From NCBI GenBank assembly GCA_028064935.1, contig JAPTWT010000108.1:1-11215 (forward strand): DNA of 11,215 bases. The letters are read 5' to 3'. This document shows positions 6,244-11,215 of this stretch, in pieces. Numbering within the stretch: the first letter of the stretch is position 1; each line of letters begins with the position of its first letter. Made by a program: the position numbers and the translations under genes. Origin of the DNA: Gammaproteobacteria bacterium. GTDB taxonomy: Bacteria > Pseudomonadota > Gammaproteobacteria > Acidiferrobacterales > Acidiferrobacteraceae. A model generated the notes under the pieces. That model was not told the origin of the DNA, ran no database searches, and saw only the letters and a list, made by a program, of their open reading frames with translations.

Positions 6244-7722
6244 TTACTCTAACCGAATCAGATCAAGCGCATGGGCTTCGATCCTACCATTGTAAGCATT
6301 ATAGACCGCCTGGCTGAATGCAAACGATTTTCTTTCTTCAGCCTTACACTTAGCAGCCACGATATCGATGATGCGGGCCTTTTCAGCGAGCGGCGTCCTG
6401 ATGCCGAAGATGATTCCTTCTAGATCAGAGAAGCGGTATCTCAGCTTGCGATCTTTGGCTTCGCTGAACGAATCGAGCGGTGACATCAGGGTCAGGCGGT
6501 ACTCCCCTTCATATCGCCAGTCCTGCAGTTTGGTAAAGGCCAATTGCCTGAATGACTCCCAGTAACGCTTGTGCCAATCGCTCATGTGTTCGAACACATC
6601 ATCAGCACACGCACTGCTGTTGCCTTGCTCATCTCTATACCATTGCGACTGCAAGACGGGCACCGGAAAGCGGCCAATAGAACGGAAGAAATCGATTTCT
6701 GGCAGCTTGTCCGTGTAGATGATCCGTTCGAATGGCAGCCGCATATCGCCGTAAGTCGGCCCTCCACCATTTGGACCGCCGTGCCAGCCCGTAATGCCGC
6801 GTAATTTTAGCACAGGTTTGTGCCCTTCCTTTTCCTCGGCGCGAAATTTAAGACAGATACCTTTGTGCGCGTCACCATAATGCCCCCACATCGCAGCATG
6901 GGTTGGGTCGGTGACGAAGCAAGCAGCATACCAATTGAAGTATACGAGATCGCGGAGACTATCCACGTAATGCTCAGGAAAGGAATAGAAAATCGGGTGC
7001 CAGGCCCTTGAGAGATCGTCTGTGAAACCACAATATCGGATCAGATCCATTTGCCGATTGATACGCGCGGTTGCGCCGAACAATGCGCTCATAAGTTTTG
7101 GTTTGGATTCGACTTGGTGTTCATTTAAGCCGTCAAGGACTTTGAATAGATTTTCGAGAACGCGGATATCTTCATCTGTAAACTGCGGCACAGACGACGT
7201 CTCGTTTACAGATGGCCAGAGTCCGTCCTCGCACAATATCGTCTTGACACATTTGAGGGCGACCCCATGAACCGCACGCAAACAGAACTCCACTTCCTCA
7301 CGCCGCAAAGCACTAGTCCGGGCGGCAAGCATCGCGGGCAAGCGGGCAAGTTTGTTCAGACCGAAAAAAATATCACAAACACGCCGATGAAGTCCCCTAA
7401 GTTGTTCTGTCGGCAGCGTGGATGGCGTCGTGAATACGAAGTTCCGCGCAAGACGGGGATCATAGCCTTCACGCAATATAAACGCCGTAAGGAGCGATTG
7501 CGTCAGGCACGCAAGATAGTGCCTCAGAAGGTTTCGCCAGACGATTTCATCCCCCCGCCAAAAAAGGTCCTTGTAGCCCTCCATCGGATCGTTCAATTGA
7601 TCGGGTGGACAAAAATAAATTTCCTGGTTTTCTAACTCCTTGCGTTCGCCTAAAATGGCGTCAATGGAACGGAGGCGATAAAAGAGACTCTGCGATTGTG
7701 TTTTCCCCTCGTTGTTACTCAT
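6244..7722 (-). CDS. DUF2971 family protein
   Basis: 492 residues. DUF2971 hallmarks appear in order: LFYRLRSIDAIL (13-24), the FCPPDQLNDPMEG turn (37-49, the usual 'S.P..LNDP.E' signature), MWGHYGDAHKGICLKF (278-293), KLQDWRYEGEYRL (398-410) and DLEGIIFGIRTP (433-444). The biochemical function of DUF2971 is not established; members are frequent in accessory and defence-type regions. About 230 residues separate LNDP from WGHYG, which seems long for the family and suggests a helical insertion (roughly 60-260). I chose ATG 7722 because AAGGA lies eight bases upstream; the ATG at 7740 has a weaker site. It is monocistronic, convergent with the SEC-C gene and downstream of the IS remnant. Confidence 0.85.
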   Translation of the reverse strand: MSNNEGKTQSQSLFYRLRSIDAILGERKELENQEIYFCPPDQLNDPMEGYKDLFWRGDEIVWRNLLRHYLACLTQSLLTAFILREGYDPRLARNFVFTTPSTLPTEQLRGLHRRVCDIFFGLNKLARLPAMLAARTSALRREEVEFCLRAVHGVALKCVKTILCEDGLWPSVNETSSVPQFTDEDIRVLENLFKVLDGLNEHQVESKPKLMSALFGATARINRQMDLIRYCGFTDDLSRAWHPIFYSFPEHYVDSLRDLVYFNWYAACFVTDPTHAAMWGHYGDAHKGICLKFRAEEKEGHKPVLKLRGITGWHGGPNGGGPTYGDMRLPFERIIYTDKLPEIDFFRSIGRFPVPVLQSQWYRDEQGNSSACADDVFEHMSDWHKRYWESFRQLAFTKLQDWRYEGEYRLTLMSPLDSFSEAKDRKLRYRFSDLEGIIFGIRTPLAEKARIIDIVAAKCKAEERKSFAFSQAVYNAYNGRIEAHALDLIRLE

Positions 7723-7740
7723 TGCGGCCGTCCTTTTCAT

Positions 7741-7896
7741 CTCATCTCAAGATTGCCACCAGTTCGTGTAGGATACCGAGATTTGAGCGCGGCGCTACTT
7801 TTGCAGCAAGGTATTAGACAACAAAACTCCCGCCGTCAGTTGCCAGCCGTCGGAATAGCTGGTGTTACTAATCAGTGCATATGTTAGAGACTATGA
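7741..7896. other. intergenic stretch between DUF2971 gene and IS remnant
   Basis: This should hold the promoter of the DUF2971 gene and the undefined left end of the IS. A loose minus-strand promoter candidate exists (TTGCTG, 17 bases, TCAAAT) but is too weak to list. No inverted repeat marking the IS end can be confirmed because the other end is lost. Confidence 0.4.
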
Positions 7897-8646
7897 TTAC
7901 GCCGCGTAGCGCGTCTCCGGATGCTGAAAGAATGATCGCACCATCTCCGGTGTCTTTTGCAGATGGCGGAGCCGGCTTATGACCGCACACAGGAGATCCC
8001 TCGGGCCGTGCACGAGCGTACGGGCGACACCATTGTTCTTCACGTCATTCCAGACAAGCTCATTCGGATTGAGTTCGGGGGAATAGGGTGGCAGGAAGAA
8101 CAATCGGAGCTTTCCTTTGAGCGACCGAACAAACGTTGTGACCTTCTTGGCGCGGCGCGAAGGATGGCCGTCACAGACGAGGAAGATCTTGCGCGGGCTG
8201 CCCTGCACGAGGCGCTTTAAGAACTCGATGAACACGCTGGCACCCACACCCCCGCGTACCACCATAAAGCGCCGCTCTCCGCGTGGTGAGACGGCTGAGA
8301 TCATGGTCAAGGAGAAGCGCGCCCCGGTGACTCGACCCACCGGCGTTTCGCCCTTCTTCGCCCAGGTGGTGCCGCTGTAGAAGTCCGACCTCAACCCGGA
8401 CTCGTCCTCAAAGAAGATCTCGGCCTTCTCGCGCCGGGCTTGAGCCCGGATCTTCGGGTACTCCTCTTTGAGCCAACGTTCCACCAGGGAAGCATCCTGC
8501 TGGTAGGCGCGAAAGAGCGGCTTGTGGCAGGTAAGCCCCAGCTGTGCCAAAAGCCGTCCCACCGACACCAGGGAGAGCTTCACCCCAAACTTCCGCTGGA
8601 TCAGGGAGCGGATCTGGGCACGCGTCCACAGCAGCGGTAAAGGTCG
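7897..8646 (-). mobile_element. 5'-truncated IS630-family element
   Basis: Recognised by its transposase, which lacks the N-terminal helix-turn-helix third. The right boundary is near 8640-8650, where the transposase frame meets an ArdC-like frame. The left boundary lies just beyond the stop at 7897, but its terminal repeat cannot be placed. IS630 elements insert at TA; with only one end present, target duplication cannot be tested. The element is presumably immobile on its own. Confidence 0.75.
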
Positions 8647-8682
8647 GACGTTCTTCCGTGGCCGGGGCGTGCTCGCGCACAT
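7897..8682 (-). pseudogene. IS630-family DDE transposase, N-terminally truncated
   Basis: 261 residues from the first ATG. Homology to IS630 transposases starts at about residue 13-18 (LLWTRAQIRSLIQRKFGVKLS) and runs to the natural-looking end. Catalytic residues are visible: D93 in FFEDESG, D171 in LVCDGHPSRRAK and E208 in LPPYSPELNPNELVW. The second D and the E are 36 residues apart, as expected for this superfamily. Full-length relatives have about 100 further N-terminal residues with the DNA-binding domain, which are missing here. The first dozen residues (MCASTPRPRKNV) come from the neighbouring ArdC-like sequence read in another frame. Transposition activity is therefore unlikely. Confidence 0.9.
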
Positions 8683-8818
8683 CTATGCCATCGATTCGGT
8701 CCAGGTTGAAAGCGGTAAATAATTTCAGGACCGCGCCCTTGACGGTTTCGGTCTCGCCCGTGTCCTTGTTGGTCTCCGTGCTCTCCCAAGGCAGTTGACC
8801 ACAAAAGGCGTGAGACAT
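8647..8818 (-). pseudogene. ArdC-like (DUF1738) antirestriction gene fragment
   Basis: About 57 codons read from ATG 8818: CGQLPWESTETNKDTGETE, then VKGAVLKLFTAFNLDRIDGID. The 'LK.(F/Y)T.FN.DQIDG' pattern after an acidic TGETE stretch is characteristic of the N-terminal ssDNA-binding domain of ArdC-like plasmid proteins. Neither the preceding part of that domain nor the C-terminal metallopeptidase domain is present. The frame is cut at about 8647 by the IS630 sequence and upstream by the start region of the gene at 8857. This is probably a leftover of an antirestriction gene on the same conjugative element. Identification rests on a short motif. Confidence 0.5.
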
Positions 8819-8856
8819 AACCTTCGATTGTCAAGCCGAAAAAGAATGGGGGGCAC

Positions 8857-9471
8857 ATGGGCAAAAAGGGCATCGAGTCACCAGTTGCGCAGGCGTGGAG
8901 TGATACCGCCAACACCATCGGGCACCTGAGGGACGCCGGGGCGGGCCTGGGTGGCGCCATAGGCGACCTGTTCGGGGCCATCGGGGACGGGATCAGGCAG
9001 TATCAGAACGAAAAGCGGATCGCGGCGGAAGCGGCGGCGCTCCGGTATGAGGACGGCGCCCGGTATGCCCGCGAATCAAACCTGGAAATAGCGGCCCGCG
9101 CCTACGCGATGATGATACGCGACCTCTTAGACCGGCTACGCACCAAGCACCGCGACGTCATCAGCGATGAAGTCACCAAGGCCCCGGCCCTCAAGTATTT
9201 CCAGGAGATCGTCCGCTACAGCAACGCGACCATTCGCCTGGCGCACGCCCCGCACGAGACCTTCTACGGGCAGTTGACAAATTGGCGGAAAAACCTGTAC
9301 GACTTCCATGATTCCTGGGCCGAACGCGGCGCCCGCCAGCCGCGTTTCCTGGACTTCCTGGACACCAAGGCCGATCTCGCCAAGCTCAAGGCCAGTAATG
9401 TAGCGCCGGAAGGTCCCGGCACCACGCATCCCGATGTAAAGCTCTGGATTCCCGAAGATATGGGCATCTAA
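8857..9471 (+). CDS. hypothetical protein with N-terminal glycine-rich segment
   Basis: 204 residues; I do not recognise the family. Residues 26-45 (DAGAGLGGAIGDLFGAIGDG) have regularly spaced glycines and small residues, like a glycine zipper that could insert in or lie on a membrane. The rest is charged and mainly helical (about 50-115), with a Trp/Tyr-rich stretch near 135-157 (FYGQLTNWRKNLYDFHDSW) and a short acidic end. No signal peptide and no cysteines. The G-run at 8848-8853, three bases before the ATG, is a poor ribosome site. High-GC third positions and length support a real gene. It converges on the lipoprotein gene with only 12 bases between the stops, and lies in the conjugation-linked part of the window. 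Confidence 0.7.
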   Translation: MGKKGIESPVAQAWSDTANTIGHLRDAGAGLGGAIGDLFGAIGDGIRQYQNEKRIAAEAAALRYEDGARYARESNLEIAARAYAMMIRDLLDRLRTKHRDVISDEVTKAPALKYFQEIVRYSNATIRLAHAPHETFYGQLTNWRKNLYDFHDSWAERGARQPRFLDFLDTKADLAKLKASNVAPEGPGTTHPDVKLWIPEDMGI

Positions 9472-9483
9472 ACCAGTTATGTC

Positions 9484-9714
9484 TTAATTCTTATCAGAGT
9501 TCCCACCAGCCCCGCAGGCCTTCGCGCCCGTGGTCCCGCCCTTGCGGCCGACGCGGATCTTGATCGAGCGCACGGCAACGACCGTCCCCAGGGCAACTGG
9601 GCGGGCTTGCACGGCGCTACTACCGGCATATACATCAGCGTTTTGGGGGGCCAGGCCGCAGCCGGTGGGGGAGATAGTGACAAGGGCGGCGACAAGAAAT
9701 GTTTTCGTTTTCAT
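9484..9714 (-). CDS. small SlyB/Pcp-like outer-membrane lipoprotein, apparently truncated
   Basis: 76 residues. The N-terminus MKTKTFLVAALVTISPTGC is a lipoprotein signal with a lipobox-like SPTGC; C19 is the likely lipidated residue. The mature start (DVYAGSSAVQARPVALGTVVAVRSIKI, residues about 27-53) matches the conserved opening of SlyB-type 2TM-glycine-zipper lipoproteins (Y.G....A.....GTV..VR.VKI). Family members run to about 150 residues with a glycine zipper next; here the chain ends in a basic, glycine-rich tail (GGTTGAKACGAGGNSDKN) and a TAA. The start is supported by AGGA seven bases upstream. It lies 63 bases downstream of the relaxase stop on the same strand and is probably co-transcribed. 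Confidence 0.65.
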   Translation of the reverse strand: MKTKTFLVAALVTISPTGCGLAPQNADVYAGSSAVQARPVALGTVVAVRSIKIRVGRKGGTTGAKACGAGGNSDKN

Positions 9715-9734
9715 ATGCGTTTCCTGTGAATGGC

Positions 9735-9752
9735 GGCCGGCTTATTCCGGCC
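9735..9752. repeat. 6-bp GC stem-loop between relaxase and lipoprotein genes
   Basis: GGCCGG (9735-9740), loop CTTATT, CCGGCC (9747-9752). It sits in the 63-base gap between the two minus-strand genes. There is no U-tract after it, so termination is unlikely; an RNA stability or attenuation role is possible. Confidence 0.45.
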
Positions 9753-9777
9753 CTGCCTGGTGCTGCGCGGGCGCAAA

Positions 9778-11215
9778 TTACCGTTCCATCTCCCATTCAG
9801 GCATCGCCGACTGCATGGCAGGCGCGCGCGACGGGGGTGGGGTTTGGAGTGATTCCCGCGCCTGGGCCAGGTCGCCATGGCGTCCCAGGTCGCGGGCCGC
9901 CTCCGCCCGCAGTTCTTTCAGGGATTCCCGGTTGGGGACCAGGCGTTCTCTCGTGGCGGTGAGGGCGTGTTCGCGTTTTGCAAAGCGCGCCCAGTTCTTT
10001 TCAAGGGTCGATGCATTGTCCGTGTAGATTTTGAGTGTGTTGCGTTCGCGTGAGGCGGCCACGTAGGCCGTTTGCGCGGTGGCTGTGCGCGAGGCTTCAC
10101 CCGCGATGATGACATGATCGACGGTCGCCCCTTGGGACGCATGGATGGTTCGGCACCAGCCGTAGTCCACGGTCTGTCCCTTAACCGGGTCCAGCGCGAC
10201 CTCTTTACCCGAATCGAGGCGCGCAATCGGAATCCCGTCTTCCAGGCGGTCGATCGTGGCCGCTTCGCCGTTGCGGATACGGTTCACGCCCTTTTGGTTT
10301 TCGCGGAATACGATTTTGTCACCCGGTGACAATGGCATGTTGCGGGGTTGATAGACGCCAGCCGGGCGCTCCTTGGCGGGGTTCCAGTCGCGCGATTCGC
10401 CCTCACGATTCGTGACAGTCACGGTATTGCCGCGCACTTCCTGTACGGTGCACTCGATCTGGCGGCGGTCGCGCCCTCGGCCTTCTTCCAGTCGAACCAC
10501 CATGCCGGGTGTGTAGGATTCGGGGCGCGCCTGCTGCTCACGCGTAAGACCGGCCTTGTCCAGGGCTGTAACTATCACGGACTCTTGAGAGACCGCGCCT
10601 TGCGACCGTAGGCCTTCGCGGATGCGTTCATTGATCTGTCTACGCAGGTCGTTCGTACCGCTCACCACCAGCGTCTTCTCACGCGTCGCTGCGTCACGCG
10701 ATAGATAGTCGGCGGCGGTCGCTTTTGCGATTGCCGCCCGCTTTTCCTGTGCCGTCGCCTTCGCTCCTTGTTTTTGTATCTCGACTTCGTGCATGTACGA
10801 ACGAGCGAGCGCCGCGCCTTCTGCCGCCTCTCCGCGCGCGAAGGCCTGCGCGATCCCCCGCAAGGCCGGATCGCGTTGCCGTTGGATCTCATCTATGGTG
10901 GCGTACTGAATGGCCCCCGTTTCGAGCATCTGTGCAAAGGGACTACCGGCCTCCACGGCGCTTAATTGCCGGAGGTCGCCCACCAGCAAGAGACGGGCGC
11001 CTTCGGCATCGATGCGCTTGAGAAGTGCGTCCATATCACGGCCTGAGACCATGCCGGCTTCGTCCAGGATATAGATGCGCGGGCCTTTTGACGGCTGGGA
11101 CGCCAGGAGACTCGCCAAGGTCCGGGTGTCGTCGGCGCCGGCCGATTTCAATTCATGGGAGGCAGCCGCCGAGGGGGCAATGCCGACGACTTCATAGCTC
11201 CGTGTTTTGGCGGCC
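9778..11215 (-). CDS. TraI/TrwC-like (MobF) conjugative relaxase, C-terminal helicase part
   Basis: The frame is open to the right edge, giving 478 residues of the C-terminal part; the N-terminal relaxase domain and Walker A lie outside. Superfamily 1 (RecD/TraI) helicase motifs are visible in order: the strand YEVVGIAPSAAA (6-17), Walker B IYILDEAGM (47-55), motif III LLLVGDLRQLSAVE (75-88), the late motif RTIHASQGATVDHVII (355-370), and YVAASRER (384-391, motif VI-like). These drive 5'-3' unwinding of the transferred strand after the relaxase nicks oriT. The final 70 or so residues are charged and proline-rich. MobF proteins belong to self-transmissible plasmids and ICEs, so this gene sets the context of the window. 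The only start inside the window, a TTG at 11151, is not needed since the frame continues upstream. Confidence 0.92.
   Translation of the reverse strand, partial: AAKTRSYEVVGIAPSAAASHELKSAGADDTRTLASLLASQPSKGPRIYILDEAGMVSGRDMDALLKRIDAEGARLLLVGDLRQLSAVEAGSPFAQMLETGAIQYATIDEIQRQRDPALRGIAQAFARGEAAEGAALARSYMHEVEIQKQGAKATAQEKRAAIAKATAADYLSRDAATREKTLVVSGTNDLRRQINERIREGLRSQGAVSQESVIVTALDKAGLTREQQARPESYTPGMVVRLEEGRGRDRRQIECTVQEVRGNTVTVTNREGESRDWNPAKERPAGVYQPRNMPLSPGDKIVFRENQKGVNRIRNGEAATIDRLEDGIPIARLDSGKEVALDPVKGQTVDYGWCRTIHASQGATVDHVIIAGEASRTATAQTAYVAASRERNTLKIYTDNASTLEKNWARFAKREHALTATRERLVPNRESLKELRAEAARDLGRHGDLAQARESLQTPPPSRAPAMQSAMPEWEMER

Noticed and set aside
5981..6295. Plus-strand open frame of 104 codons after the SEC-C gene
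   Set aside because: It runs through the nested palindrome and into the end of the DUF2971 gene. No domain or ribosome site is visible.
8601..8981. Minus-strand open frame of 126 codons
   Set aside because: It overlaps the ArdC-like frame and the start of the plus-strand gene at 8857. Its translation is typical of a shadow frame.
9530..10027. Plus-strand open frame of 165 codons
   Set aside because: It is antisense to both the lipoprotein and the relaxase, rich in Arg and Ser as expected for a GC-rich shadow frame.

Overview
The window looks like an accessory island on a proteobacterial conjugative element (plasmid or ICE). It combines a MobF/TraI-type relaxase-helicase, an ArdC-like antirestriction remnant, a truncated IS630-family element and several defence-type genes. 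The species cannot be read from the sequence. Protein style and the SlyB-like lipoprotein fit Gamma- or Betaproteobacteria, but that is inference.

Left part (about 1-4387, all minus strand) is one compact operon, read right to left. It starts with a DNA methyltransferase-like protein carrying an N-terminal ribbon-helix-helix (RHH) DNA-binding segment (3314-4321). An XRE-like/ImmA-IrrE zinc peptidase (2166-3317), a DUF4411 PIN-like nuclease (1675-2169) and an Eco57I-type N6-adenine methyltransferase (77-1678) follow. A further gene apparently begins at base 29 and leaves the window. Each junction inside the operon is a 4-base ATGA/GTGA overlap. The last junction seems to have had the same ATGA overlap before a 36-bp duplication/insertion brought in an early stop. 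The first methylase-like protein has a clear SAM motif but no visible NPPY; the last has NPPY but a diverged SAM motif. A peptidase-PIN pair of toxin-antitoxin style therefore sits between two complementary-looking methylase genes. This is the best candidate here for an undescribed defence or addiction system.

Middle part (4388-7896): a divergent control region of about 380 bp is followed by a plus-strand gene for a SEC-C zinc-motif protein with a C-terminal HEPN-like RxxxxH motif (4767-5978). It faces a minus-strand DUF2971 gene (6244-7722). The gap between these convergent genes holds a perfect nested palindrome (6039-6073).

Right part (7897-11215): a 5'-truncated IS630-type transposase is joined to an ArdC-like fragment. 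Then come an unrecognised 204-residue protein (plus strand), a small SlyB-like lipoprotein apparently lacking its glycine-zipper tail, and the C-terminal helicase half of a TraI-like relaxase that runs off the right edge. The relaxase and lipoprotein point to conjugative transfer. The stretch between relaxase and RM-like operon looks like cargo reshaped by insertion and deletion.
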